A stretch of DNA of 14,476 bases from Candidatus Omnitrophota bacterium. GTDB taxonomy: Bacteria > Omnitrophota > Gorgyraeia > 1-14-0-20-64-10 > JACQQZ01. The position numbers and the translations under genes are program-made. A model generated the notes under the pieces. The model saw only the letters and a program-made list of their open reading frames with translations, did not search any database and was not told the DNA's origin. The DNA is taken from contig JACQRF010000143.1 in assembly GCA_016206635.1 (NCBI GenBank), positions 1-14,476 of the forward strand. The letters are read 5' to 3'. Every line of letters begins with the position of its first letter. The stretch's first letter is position 1. Below are positions 4,780 through 12,556 of the stretch, piece after piece.

Positions 4780-7368
4780 TCAGGCGACGAGGCTGCCCAC
4801 GAAGCCGCGGAAGTCGATCACCGCCCCGCCGTACTCGTGGCGCACCTTGTACCGGATGTTGTCCCTGGCGAAGACATTGCCGACGGTCGGCTGATCCTGC
4901 AGCAGGATCACCGGCTCCTCGCGGCCCTCCACGAACCCGACCTCGATCAGGTCCAGCTGGCCGGGGTCGGCGACCGCGTACCAGTTGTTCGCGTCGCCCC
5001 TGAGGAACGGCGAAGTGAGCACCTCGAAGAGCCCCCGCAGGGTATTGATGTCGTTGAGGTTCCCGCCGGGGGTGCGCTCCGAGTCCCGGAGGATACGGGC
5101 CGTGTTCTCCAGCTCGATCGGCACCACGAGGTACTTGAGCGTCAGCCCCAGCTGCGGCTCGACGATCTGGTAGATCGTGGCCCCTGAGCTGTGGGCGGCG
5201 TCGGTGGTGCCGAACTTCCCGCGCACGATCGTGAGCGTATCGGTGGAGACGGCGGTGATCTCGAGGATCTCCGCGTCGATCTGGGCATAGTCGCCGGCCT
5301 TGAACTTCTTGCCGTCGCCGGCGGCCACCGCAATCGAGGTGGCCGCAGCCGCCAGCGCCGCGGCGATCGTGCTCTTGGTCCCGTACTCCGGCATCCCGAA
5401 GAGCTTCTGCCGGGCGGTCACCAGGTTGGCGTAGCTCAGCGCCACGGCGAGGTTGTTCAGGTGGTTGGCGTGATAGAGCGCCAGCCCGTCGTAGACTGTC
5501 CCGGCGTTGATCGCCCCGTTGGCGTCGACGCTGAGCAGGAGGTCGAACACGAAGCGGTTGAGCTGCCGGTTGGCCGCGACCGCGATCCGGGTCGGGAGGC
5601 GCCGCAGGATCCCGAGGTCGTCGTTGAGGATCATCTCCCGGGTGATCGTGATGAGCCCGCCCTTCTTCTTGGGGGTGTAGGTCGCCCGCTCGTCAGTCGG
5701 GAAGGTCAGTTCCGGGTAGTCGGCCGTCGCGGATTCCGAGACGTCCGGCAGGACGCCCAGGCCGCCCCAGCGGATCCGCTCCTGCTGCTTGAAGTTGTCC
5801 ACGGGGACGACCGCGGCGAGCTTGCGCCAGTCGTACGGGAGCCGGCTGTACTCCTTGACGAGCTTCCGGGTCATGGAGACGCCCAAGGCGAAGGAGAAGT
5901 CCGCCGTCGTCGCTTCGCGGACTCGGCGAGACTGGGCTTCGCTCAAGCGGCCGTCGTCGGCGATGTCGTACCGGCTGAAGGCGTGAAACGCCTCGCGCAG
6001 CCCGCGGAAGGGGCGGATCCCCTGATACTGGGGCTTTTCGGCGTCGGTCGGGTGGTAGCCGAGCATGAGGTCCAGCGCCAGCTGGAGCTTGTCGGACTCC
6101 TGGAGGCCCGCTTTGACCTGGCTCCCCAGCCCGTCCACCTCTCCGGATTGCGCCAGCGCCCCGAGGTACTCCTTGTGCTCCTTGACCGCCTCCTGGAGTT
6201 CTTTGGCCTCGAAGACACGCCCGGCGAACTGCTTCCGAATCTGTGTCTTGGCCACCTCCGGTAGGTCCTTCTCGGCGGCGAGACTCTCGGTCAAGGTCTG
6301 CTGCGCCTTCATGAGGGCCAGCTCCTCGCTGGTCTTGCGGGCGTGTTCCTCGGCCTCTTTGGCCCGGCTCAGCGCCTCCCGGACCTGGGCCGCGGCCTTG
6401 GGGTCAGGCGTCTGGCCGTTGCCGGCCTGCTGGGACGCGGAGCGGTGCTTCCCGATCACGCCTTCCAGCAGGGCGCAGGCGCTCTCGACCGTCCGGCCGG
6501 CCAGCCAGGCCGCGGCCTTCTCCAATAGCTCGCGGTCGCCCTTGAAGATCTCGGTCAGTTTCTCGGCCGGGCCAAGCACAGAGGCGATCAGCGACTCGGT
6601 GGCAGCCAGCGTCTTTTTCTTCAGTTCCTCATCCTTGCTATGCAGGGCTTCCTTCACGCCCTCGAGGAGTTTGCCCAGGAGCTCCCATGCCTGATCCTCC
6701 GTGATGGCGGCCAAGTCCAGCCCCTCGAGCAGCTGCGGGTTGTGCTGTTTGATGAGTTCCAGAATTCGATCTTTCATGCCGCCTCCATTGCTGGCCAAGA
6801 GCCGAACGACCTGTCCGCCGGCGGCGGGCACGCTGACCACATCCACGGAGGTGACGCGCTCGATGGACTCCACCTGATCCGCCAGCTGCCCCGCCATCCA
6901 GACCCTGTTGATCGTCCCTTCCACATCGATTGAGAAACCCAGAAGATCCCGTTTGCCTTCCTTCCAGGCATTCAGAAACGTCTGCCGGACCCGGTCATCT
7001 GTGCAGTGGAACGCGGCGACCAGGCCCGTGCGGGCCTTGCCATCCGCCCCGATGAACTCGTCGAACCGGACATTCTCGAACCAGCCCACGAGGTTGCGGG
7101 CGAAGCCCTCCGGCATCGCCGCTTTGGCGAAGTCCGGCAGGTGGTCGAGGTAGTTGCCCTTGAACTCGTAGGCGTAACACCGGGCGCCCTCGAAGAGCTT
7201 GGCGCTCTTGAGGAGCACCTCGTCCGGATAGAACCGGCCGTTCTTGGAGAGCCCCGACTGGATGATGACCGCGTCCCACGTCCGGCCCTCGGCGTCCTTG
7301 GCCTCCCGGACGAGGCCAGCCACCGACTCCCGGAAGTCAACCCGCTGGTCTTTCAGTTCGTCGCCCAT
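4780..7368 (-). CDS. Prohead protease - scaffold - major capsid protein fusion (862 aa)
   Basis: A single polyprotein joins three head functions. Residues ~15-190 are a prohead protease of the herpes-assemblin/T4 gp21-like fold: GLSKNGRFYPDEVL (39-52), a likely catalytic His in YLDHLPD (His76), a likely catalytic Ser in LLGFSIDVEG (Ser146) and the closing SVDVVSVPAAGG. Residues ~198-440 are charged and helical (EALSRAKEAEEHARKTSEEL), fitting an internal scaffold. Residues ~445-862 are a Mu gpT-like/HK97-fold capsid subunit (RKLVKEYSRLPYDWRKLAAV, GGLITITREMILNDDLGILR, LKYLVVPIELENTARIL, RHEYGGAVIDFRGF). Residues ~665-738 form an inserted beta domain. The ATG at 7368 begins the recognisable protein; the open frame extends to a TTG at 7458, but those residues overlap the XRE gene and look like shadow. 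Its start overlaps that gene by 32 nt. Self-cleavage would release mature capsid protein. Confidence 0.88.
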   Translation of the reverse strand: MGDELKDQRVDFRESVAGLVREAKDAEGRTWDAVIIQSGLSKNGRFYPDEVLLKSAKLFEGARCYAYEFKGNYLDHLPDFAKAAMPEGFARNLVGWFENVRFDEFIGADGKARTGLVAAFHCTDDRVRQTFLNAWKEGKRDLLGFSIDVEGTINRVWMAGQLADQVESIERVTSVDVVSVPAAGGQVVRLLASNGGGMKDRILELIKQHNPQLLEGLDLAAITEDQAWELLGKLLEGVKEALHSKDEELKKKTLAATESLIASVLGPAEKLTEIFKGDRELLEKAAAWLAGRTVESACALLEGVIGKHRSASQQAGNGQTPDPKAAAQVREALSRAKEAEEHARKTSEELALMKAQQTLTESLAAEKDLPEVAKTQIRKQFAGRVFEAKELQEAVKEHKEYLGALAQSGEVDGLGSQVKAGLQESDKLQLALDLMLGYHPTDAEKPQYQGIRPFRGLREAFHAFSRYDIADDGRLSEAQSRRVREATTADFSFALGVSMTRKLVKEYSRLPYDWRKLAAVVPVDNFKQQERIRWGGLGVLPDVSESATADYPELTFPTDERATYTPKKKGGLITITREMILNDDLGILRRLPTRIAVAANRQLNRFVFDLLLSVDANGAINAGTVYDGLALYHANHLNNLAVALSYANLVTARQKLFGMPEYGTKSTIAAALAAAATSIAVAAGDGKKFKAGDYAQIDAEILEITAVSTDTLTIVRGKFGTTDAAHSSGATIYQIVEPQLGLTLKYLVVPIELENTARILRDSERTPGGNLNDINTLRGLFEVLTSPFLRGDANNWYAVADPGQLDLIEVGFVEGREEPVILLQDQPTVGNVFARDNIRYKVRHEYGGAVIDFRGFVGSLVA
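6775..6786 (-). promoter_or_regulatory. Possible internal translation start for scaffold-capsid portion
   Basis: Inside the fusion gene, GGAGG (6786-6782) lies 4 nt before an in-frame ATG (6777-6775, Met198). This is precisely where the protease domain ends and a fresh-looking helical sequence begins (MKDRILELIKQHNPQLLEG). An internal start here would give a 665-residue scaffold-capsid protein without protease, comparable in principle to the nested Nu3 scaffold in lambda gene C. The spacing is short, so efficiency is uncertain. Confidence 0.4.
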
Positions 7369-7606
7369 CAGCCGCCAGCTTAGCGACCCGCTTGCCGGCG
7401 CGGCAAGACCACAGTCGTAGTCCCAGCTGCTCCGGCGGCAGGCCCAGTGCTTTGGCAAGCTTAGGGATCGTCATCATGTGAGGCAGGCGCCAGTGCTGCT
7501 CCCAGGATTTCACCGCTTTCAGAGAAACGCGAGCCCTCCTAGCCAGGTCGACTTGCCGCATGCGTCTGTCCTGCCTGAGACGCTTCAGCAGATCGCCGAA
7601 CTTCAT
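7337..7606 (-). CDS. XRE-family helix-turn-helix protein (89 aa)
   Basis: The ATG at 7606 shares four bases (ATGA) with the stop of the preceding head gene, and the 3' end overlaps the protease-capsid start by 32 nt. Residues ~1-57 form a lambda-Cro/CI type HTH: FGDLLKRLRQDRRMRQVDLA (helices 1-2), RRARVSLKAVKSWEQ (recognition region) and TIPKLAKALGLPPEQLG (helices 4-5). The last ~30 residues are basic and unstructured-looking. XRE proteins usually bind operator DNA. Finding one within the capsid operon, co-translated with head genes, is unusual for a repressor. It may regulate late transcription or bind phage DNA otherwise. The small size and the absence of a C-terminal oligomerisation or cleavage domain favour a Cro-like or accessory factor. 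The family is clear, the role is not. Confidence 0.8.
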   Translation of the reverse strand: MKFGDLLKRLRQDRRMRQVDLARRARVSLKAVKSWEQHWRLPHMMTIPKLAKALGLPPEQLGLRLWSCRAGKRVAKLAADGRRTERPAG

Positions 7607-8499
7607 CCGGCCCCCACGGCGACGAGCTCCCCGAGGGCCGGCGTCCCTCCCCGGCGGGGGAGCGCAGGCGCCGCCGGCCCGGCCTCGACCTGCGGGAGCA
7701 CCGGCACGACGACGCACCGGCAGTTGATCGTGTTGCCTGGGCTTCCGCCCGGATCCCGCGGGTACATGAGTTCTTCGCCGTCCACGTCAAACGGCTCGTC
7801 CCACTCGCGGACCTGGCCGTGCGCTCGCCGGTGCGCGGGCCGCACCCGGTCATCGAGCGCGACGATCCATTGCTTCTTGAGCGCCGGCACGTAGTCGGCC
7901 ATCTGCCGCAAAGAGGCCTGCTGGGCGATAGAGTACGCTCTCAGGACTTCGGTCCGGGCGATCCGCTCGGCCTTGGCGGAGATCCCGCCGAACGTCGTCC
8001 CCGGCTGATGCAAGCTGTGGCCGATCCGCCGGGCCGCGTCCAGGACCGAGTCGCCGCGGAGGATCGCGGCGGCGATGTCGGCGCTGACCCGCGACCGAGC
8101 CTCGTCGCTGATCCGTTTGATGAGGTCCGCGGTGAATCCCTGGACGACGTCCACCAGGTTCTGCGGGATGGCGATGAGCGGGACGTCCACGCCGAGGACC
8201 GCCGCTGGTTCCTGGATCGACTGCCGGCCTGTTTCCAGGGCGGCGCGCACTTTCGGGGCGATCTCCTGCGTCAGCCGCCGCTCCAGCTCGGCGACTCGTT
8301 GGTCCACCGACTGCCGCAGCTCCCGCAGGAAGAAAGCCCGGAACCGCTCGGGCGGGGTATCGCGCAACTCCGCCATCACTTCCTGGCGGACTTGCTCGAG
8401 GACCTCCAGGGCCCGCTGCGCGGCGTCCTGCTCGAGGCGGCCAGCCTGCCGCTCAAGCGCCCTGAGCTTGGTCTGATACGCCCGCTGGCGAGCCGTCAT
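7603..8499 (-). CDS. SPP1 gp7 / Mu gpF-like head morphogenesis protein (298 aa)
   Basis: This minor head protein is usually associated with the portal and with head assembly or DNA ejection. The ATG at 8499 has GAGGGGGG immediately upstream. The open frame above it is a shadow of the portal gene, which it overlaps by 47 nt. The N-terminal ~130 residues are helical (LERQAGRLEQDAAQRALEVL). The C-terminal domain carries the family signature: AERIARTEVLRAYSIAQQAS (177-196), WIVALDDRVRPAHRRAHGQV (211-230), FDVDGEELMYPRDP and NTINCRC (256-262), whose cysteines and histidines may bind metal. Past this the last ~35 residues are Pro/Ala/Gly-rich. Gene order portal, gp7-like, protease-capsid is standard apart from the XRE gene placed after it. 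Confidence 0.9.
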   Translation of the reverse strand: MTARQRAYQTKLRALERQAGRLEQDAAQRALEVLEQVRQEVMAELRDTPPERFRAFFLRELRQSVDQRVAELERRLTQEIAPKVRAALETGRQSIQEPAAVLGVDVPLIAIPQNLVDVVQGFTADLIKRISDEARSRVSADIAAAILRGDSVLDAARRIGHSLHQPGTTFGGISAKAERIARTEVLRAYSIAQQASLRQMADYVPALKKQWIVALDDRVRPAHRRAHGQVREWDEPFDVDGEELMYPRDPGGSPGNTINCRCVVVPVLPQVEAGPAAPALPRRGGTPALGELVAVGAG

Positions 8500-9967
8500 G
8501 CCCCCCTCGCGCAATGATCTTCTCGATCGCCACCTTGAACGCCTCCGTGTTGGCTGGCACCGCCAGGGCTTTCGCCATCTCCTCATCCGGATCGATCTCG
8601 ACCCCGAGCTTGCTAGCAATCATGGCGATCAGCCGCGCGGCCGTCTCGTCCGAGACCCAGTTCTGCGACCGGGCCACCGTCATCGCGTTGACGAGGTCGG
8701 TCAGCGTCCGGGCAACCTGGCCCTCGTCCCGGGCGGAGAACTCCGGGAGCGTCACCGCGAGGTCGGTCGAGAGCGTCTCGTCGCCCGCCGGCAGCACGCG
8801 CTTGATGATCGCCTGGTCCACGCAGAACCGGAAGATGTGCTCGACCATGAACCGGACGTAGCGCTGGCGGGCCTTGAGCATCCGGAAGACCGGCGTGTCC
8901 ATCGCCAGGGCGGTGGCCCGGTTGACATCCTCCCCCTCCCCGAACCAGTGGGGCGGGATGCCGGCCCCGCCCAGGATGAGGGCGCGGACCTTGCGCTCCT
9001 CCTCGGTGTGCTCGGTGGCCTTGAGGTCCGGGGTGACCGCCGTCCACTTCTCCTTCTCGTTGTGGACGATCCAGGAGCCGGGCTTGGGCGGGTTCAGGCT
9101 CAGGTTCTTTCGCCGGAGTTTGATCGCCTGCTCGTCCGCCCCCTCCAGCAGGATGTCCCAGACGAAGGTCCGCAGGAACATGAGCCGCTCCATGTGGGTG
9201 AACAGGAGCTGATCGTAGGCGTCGATCCAGTCGGACAGGTGCATGAGCTCCGAGAACCCGCGCGTGGCGTTGGAGGCCTTGTTCATCGCGAAGTAGAAGC
9301 AGTCGCCAACCAGCCGGCCGTAGGTCGGGCTGCGCGGGTTGCCGTCCACGTTGATGACCCTCAGTTCCTTCTTCGGCACCGCGACGAGGCGGTTCGTCTC
9401 CGGGTTGCGCTCGCGGACCACGACCTCCTTGCCGGTCTTGAGGACGACCGACTTCAGGACCTCCGGGTTGCCGGGGTCCGGGAGCACCTGCTCGACGTTC
9501 AGCGGGTCGATGTAGCCCAGCCGCACGTGGCCGGTGAACTCGTTGACGAAGACCGGGTATATCTGCTCGCCGTAGAGGAACAGCTCCTTGACCTTGGCGA
9601 ACTGCTTGATGTCCCAGTGGTTGACGGGGTCGTTCCAGTGCTTGTCGAGCACCGCCTTGACCCGTTCGTCCTTGGCGCTGTACTGCGCGCCATCGCCGAT
9701 CACGAAGTCCCGCGTCATGTCGATGATCCGGTGGGCCATGGGATTGGTGACGTACAGGTAGTAAGCGATCCGCAGGTGCCGGTCGTGGGCCGGCGGGGCA
9801 AGGTCCTTCTCCGTCTGCGTGATCCGCCGGAATCCCTCGTCGCCGGGGCGGTCTGCGACGTCCGGCAGGATCTGCTCAAAGGCGCGGCGCAGGCGCTTCT
9901 CCACCTCCTGCTCGATGAACCGCTCTTGGGCCGTGGTTACAGCGCCGCTGCTGCGTTTCCGTGCCAT
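8453..9967 (-). CDS. Portal protein (504 aa)
   Basis: The portal forms the ring at the capsid vertex through which the terminase packages DNA and to which the tail attaches. The ATG at 9967 is preceded by AAAGGAGA 8 nt upstream. Recognisable regions include LRIAYYLYVTNPMAHRIIDM (clip/wing entry), FAKVKELFLYGEQIYPVFVN, YIDPLNVEQVLPDPGNPE, WIVHNEKEKWTAVTPDL, ALILGGAGIPPHWFGEGEDV and the long helix KARQRYVRFMVEHIFRFCVD. This is the usual order in siphophage portals of about 500 residues. The acidic, helical C-terminus (EIDPDEEMAKALAVP) is also typical. The gene overlaps the terminase end by 31 nt and the gp7-like gene by 47 nt. I see no truncation. Confidence 0.92.
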   Translation of the reverse strand: MARKRSSGAVTTAQERFIEQEVEKRLRRAFEQILPDVADRPGDEGFRRITQTEKDLAPPAHDRHLRIAYYLYVTNPMAHRIIDMTRDFVIGDGAQYSAKDERVKAVLDKHWNDPVNHWDIKQFAKVKELFLYGEQIYPVFVNEFTGHVRLGYIDPLNVEQVLPDPGNPEVLKSVVLKTGKEVVVRERNPETNRLVAVPKKELRVINVDGNPRSPTYGRLVGDCFYFAMNKASNATRGFSELMHLSDWIDAYDQLLFTHMERLMFLRTFVWDILLEGADEQAIKLRRKNLSLNPPKPGSWIVHNEKEKWTAVTPDLKATEHTEEERKVRALILGGAGIPPHWFGEGEDVNRATALAMDTPVFRMLKARQRYVRFMVEHIFRFCVDQAIIKRVLPAGDETLSTDLAVTLPEFSARDEGQVARTLTDLVNAMTVARSQNWVSDETAARLIAMIASKLGVEIDPDEEMAKALAVPANTEAFKVAIEKIIARGGHDGSPAGVSDQAQGA

Positions 9968-11478
9968 CGCGTGAGTCTCCTTTCAGGGGCGTAGACCGAG
10001 CTGCGCTCGGGGCGGTAGATCCGGCCGGCCTCCGTGTCATACGAAGATGGCTCCTCCTGCGCCTCGACCACCAGCGGCGTCCCGCCAGCGGCCAAGACCG
10101 ACAGGCAGAGCGAGAAGAAACTGTCCCCGTGGCCATCGGGCGTCTCCGGCGCCTGCAAGCCAGCATCCACCGCGAGCAACTGGCGCTTCTGGCGGGGGTC
10201 ATCGAGCAACCGGATCGTCCGCTCACGGACTCGCTGGGCCAGCATCGCCGCCAGCTCGAACTTGGTCTTCGCCGTAAACGCCACGCCCTCAGAGCGGGGC
10301 GGGAGCAATCCCTGCTCGGCGAACCCTTCCAGCTCGCCGCGGGTGTTGTCGTATCGGAGCTGCATGAGCCCCAGCCGCGCATGGACGGCCTTCAGGAACT
10401 CCACCTGCTCGGTATAGTCGGTCCGGTCGAACCACCTGGAAAGCACTTGGATGAGCGATGCGCCCTCCTTGCGGAACACCGCCAGGTGCGACGGATGGCT
10501 GCGCTTGCCCACGTCGAGCCCGGCGACGTAGTCCGCGCCCGGAGGGCCCGCCTCCCCGGTCCAGGCGGGCAGCGCCGGATCAATCACGGCGTCCAGTTCC
10601 GATTGCTCGAAGTAGCTCGCCGCCTCCCGGACCGGCCGACACTGATACTCCTTCTCGAACGCCCGCTTGCCGATCTCGGTGTCCCGGATCTCGATCAAGC
10701 GCTCGAACGGGAACATCTCGGGCCAAAGCACTTCCTGCGCCGCCTCGTTCACGAGCGCCGGGTACTGGGCGCAGTCGAACGCTTGCATGGCCTCGAGCTG
10801 GCTGAACAGGTCGGTCGCGTCCTGAGGCGTTCCCACCACGTGCAAGAAACCGCCCTCCTTCGGCATGGAGACGACCTCCTCCATGAAGATCCGGGTGATC
10901 TTGGCGATCTGGGTCAGATCCAGTTGCACGGTCGGGTCGCGCAGGATGTCATCGGCCAAGACGCCGTCCGGGTGCCGGCCCCGCTTGAAGCTCAGGATCC
11001 CCTCCGGCTCTACGACGATCTCCCGCCCGCCTGGCGTCCGGTAGTGGAGAATGCTCTCGGCGTCGGTCACGGGCCTGAGACTCGCGAACCACGGATTGGC
11101 CTCCAGGTAGCGCTTGACCTTTTTCAGGTGGTAGCGGGAGAGGTCGTCCTTGTAGCTCAGGTACAGGAGCTCCTGGTACCGCGGCGTCCCGGGCTGGTGC
11201 TGCAGCCGGAAGATAAGCCAGAGGATCAGGGCATAGAGCGTCGTGCTCTTGGCGTGCTTTCGGGCCGACTTGGTGGAGGTCTTGCGAGAGCGCTCGAGCC
11301 GCCGGCACCAGCCGTCCAGGTGCCGGCCGGCCACGAACGTGCCCTCCGCCGCCTCGAGACTGTCCCGGAAGACGTGGTTGAAGATCACCTCCTGGCGCTC
11401 GCAGGCCGGGGGCGTCACCAGCTCACGATAGTCGCGACTCAAGGTCTCTGAGCCGGCTGATGAGTCCATGTCGGTCAT
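9937..11478 (-). CDS. Terminase large subunit (513 aa)
   Basis: This is the ATPase-nuclease motor that cuts and packages phage DNA through the portal. The ATPase domain has a Walker A-type loop ARKHAKST (72-79), a Walker B strand GVLADDILRD with Asp176-Asp177 in place of the more usual Asp-Glu, and a coupling motif VVGTPQD near residue 216. The RNase H-like nuclease domain shows its acidic triad: Asp322 in YVAGLDVGKRSHPSHLAVF, Asp377 in LRYDNTRGE and Asp452 in DGHGDSFFSL. The ATG at 11478 was chosen because residues upstream of it are shadow of the small-subunit gene; a second ATG three codons on (11469) is possible. It overlaps the small subunit by 56 nt and the portal by 31 nt. All catalytic positions appear present. 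Confidence 0.92.
   Translation of the reverse strand: MTDMDSSAGSETLSRDYRELVTPPACERQEVIFNHVFRDSLEAAEGTFVAGRHLDGWCRRLERSRKTSTKSARKHAKSTTLYALILWLIFRLQHQPGTPRYQELLYLSYKDDLSRYHLKKVKRYLEANPWFASLRPVTDAESILHYRTPGGREIVVEPEGILSFKRGRHPDGVLADDILRDPTVQLDLTQIAKITRIFMEEVVSMPKEGGFLHVVGTPQDATDLFSQLEAMQAFDCAQYPALVNEAAQEVLWPEMFPFERLIEIRDTEIGKRAFEKEYQCRPVREAASYFEQSELDAVIDPALPAWTGEAGPPGADYVAGLDVGKRSHPSHLAVFRKEGASLIQVLSRWFDRTDYTEQVEFLKAVHARLGLMQLRYDNTRGELEGFAEQGLLPPRSEGVAFTAKTKFELAAMLAQRVRERTIRLLDDPRQKRQLLAVDAGLQAPETPDGHGDSFFSLCLSVLAAGGTPLVVEAQEEPSSYDTEAGRIYRPERSSVYAPERRLTRWHGNAAAAL
9976..9983 (-). promoter_or_regulatory. Ribosome binding site of the portal gene
   Basis: AAAGGAGA, 8 nt before the ATG at 9967. It lies within the last codons of the terminase gene and supports the chosen portal start. 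Confidence 0.75.
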
Positions 11479-11881
11479 AGGCGATCCGGTGCTCCAGTGA
11501 AACGTCCACCTTCTGTTCCTCGGCTTTCTGGTCAATGAGCTTCAGCCGCTCGGCCAGATCCACCAGCCACTTGTCCTCCTCCGCCAGGCGATTCATGCAG
11601 CTGACTTTGACCGCCCCTTGGCGGGTCGAGCTGTAGGTCAGCCACAGCTCCTTCTTGCGTTCTTGGTGGGCGGCGAACAGTTCCCGCAAGATGCCCCGCT
11701 GGGCCATGCGCTTCAGGTCGCCGCCCAGGATGCGGCCGCCCTCCTCGACGTACCAGTACGCCTGCCGGAGCGACAGACCCTCCAGCTTTGCGATCTCCGA
11801 GGCGTTGAAGCCGCGGATCACGTAGCGGTAAACCCTGATCGCCCGCTCTCTTACCTGGTTGAGCTGCTCAGTCCGCGTCAT
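11423..11881 (-). CDS. Terminase small subunit-like protein (152 aa)
   Basis: The likely role is recognition of the phage packaging site and loading of the large subunit. An N-terminal HTH is visible at about residues 25-45 (NASEIAKLEGLSLRQAYWYV), preceded by a helix (RERAIRVYRYVIRG). The centre is a helical region with QERKKELWLTYSSTRQGAVK followed by CMNRLAEEDKWLVDLAERLK, resembling the coiled oligomerisation segment of small terminases (aligned subunits with repeated KTIAD-like helices). The basic, charged C-terminus overlaps the large subunit gene. It begins 6 nt after the ParB-like stop with no clear Shine-Dalgarno, so it may rely on coupling. The call is supported by its position directly before the large subunit. 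Confidence 0.75.
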   Translation of the reverse strand: MTRTEQLNQVRERAIRVYRYVIRGFNASEIAKLEGLSLRQAYWYVEEGGRILGGDLKRMAQRGILRELFAAHQERKKELWLTYSSTRQGAVKVSCMNRLAEEDKWLVDLAERLKLIDQKAEEQKVDVSLEHRIAYDRHGLISRLRDLESRLS

Positions 11882-11887
11882 CGCAAT

Positions 11888-12556
11888 TTACGGCGTCTGC
11901 CGATCCACCGTCCGGTCCCCGGCGAGGAATCGCTTGGCCAAGTACTCCAGCGCTTGGCCGCGCCGGTTGCGGCCCTCCATCTGCCTCTCGATCGTCCCGA
12001 TCGCCTCCTCAATCGCCTCGGCCTGCGGCCGGTGCACGACGAAGGTCAACACCTGCAGCGCCTCCTGCTCCTCCATCTCGGCCTGCATCTCCAGCGCCCG
12101 GCCGATGTCGTCGGGGAGCTTCAGCAACTCCAGCTGATCCTTCAGCTCGTTCTGCTCGAAGCCCAACTCCTGCTCCAGCGCCTCGAGCGGGTGGCGCTGG
12201 GCCAGGTCCGCGATGAGCAGGGCCAGCCGGACCGGGACGAGGTCGCCCCGGAGCTGGTTCATCGTGACGCAGTCCATCTTCGCCTCGTCCTCTGTGGCGG
12301 GCAGCACCACACAGGGAATCTCCGCCAGCCCCGCTTCCTTCGCCGCCTTCCAACGGTGCTCGCCGTCCACGATCACATGGACACCCTCGGCATCGGCCGG
12401 CAGGATGTACACGGCGCTGCGGAAGCCGCGGCCCTTGATGTTGTCCACCAGCTGCTGGTAGACCGCCGGCGGCATGGCGTTGGGATTGAAGGCGTTGGGC
12501 CGGATCCGGTCCACCGGGATCAGCTCCACCTTCTGAAAGAGTTGCGCGTCAGCCAT
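11888..12556 (-). CDS. ParB/sulfiredoxin-fold protein (222 aa)
   Basis: The N-terminal domain (residues ~8-90) shows the ParB/Srx fold: VELIPVDRIRPNAFNPNAMP, LVDNIKGRGFRSAVYILP, and the nucleotide-binding motif VIVDGEHRWKAAKEAG (61-76) in place of the usual D-G-x-x-R. A helical middle (MNQLRGDLVPVRLALLIADL) follows, corresponding to the HTH/linker part of ParB-like proteins. An acidic coiled region (MQAEMEEQEALQVL) and a basic tail end the protein. No ParA ATPase partner is nearby, so chromosome or plasmid partitioning is unlikely. In phages such proteins act as DNA-binding or nuclease factors and are often next to methyltransferases, as here. Its ATG overlaps the methyltransferase end by eight bases, so the two are probably co-translated. 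Confidence 0.82.
   Translation of the reverse strand: MADAQLFQKVELIPVDRIRPNAFNPNAMPPAVYQQLVDNIKGRGFRSAVYILPADAEGVHVIVDGEHRWKAAKEAGLAEIPCVVLPATEDEAKMDCVTMNQLRGDLVPVRLALLIADLAQRHPLEALEQELGFEQNELKDQLELLKLPDDIGRALEMQAEMEEQEALQVLTFVVHRPQAEAIEEAIGTIERQMEGRNRRGQALEYLAKRFLAGDRTVDRQTP

Noticed and set aside
5191..6264. A plus-strand open frame of 357 codons opposite the capsid region
   Set aside because: Shadow of the protease-capsid gene. No recognisable protein pattern, and no independent start signal.
8498..9994. A plus-strand open frame of about 500 codons opposite the portal gene
   Set aside because: It is a mirror of the portal coding frame, as expected in GC-rich DNA. The translation is low-complexity (R, V, L, D, G rich), shows no domain, and conflicts with a well-supported gene.
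9961..11451. A plus-strand open frame of about 500 codons opposite the large terminase gene
   Set aside because: Shadow of the terminase, whose ATPase and nuclease motifs are all present on the minus strand. The plus translation is compositionally biased and motif-free.
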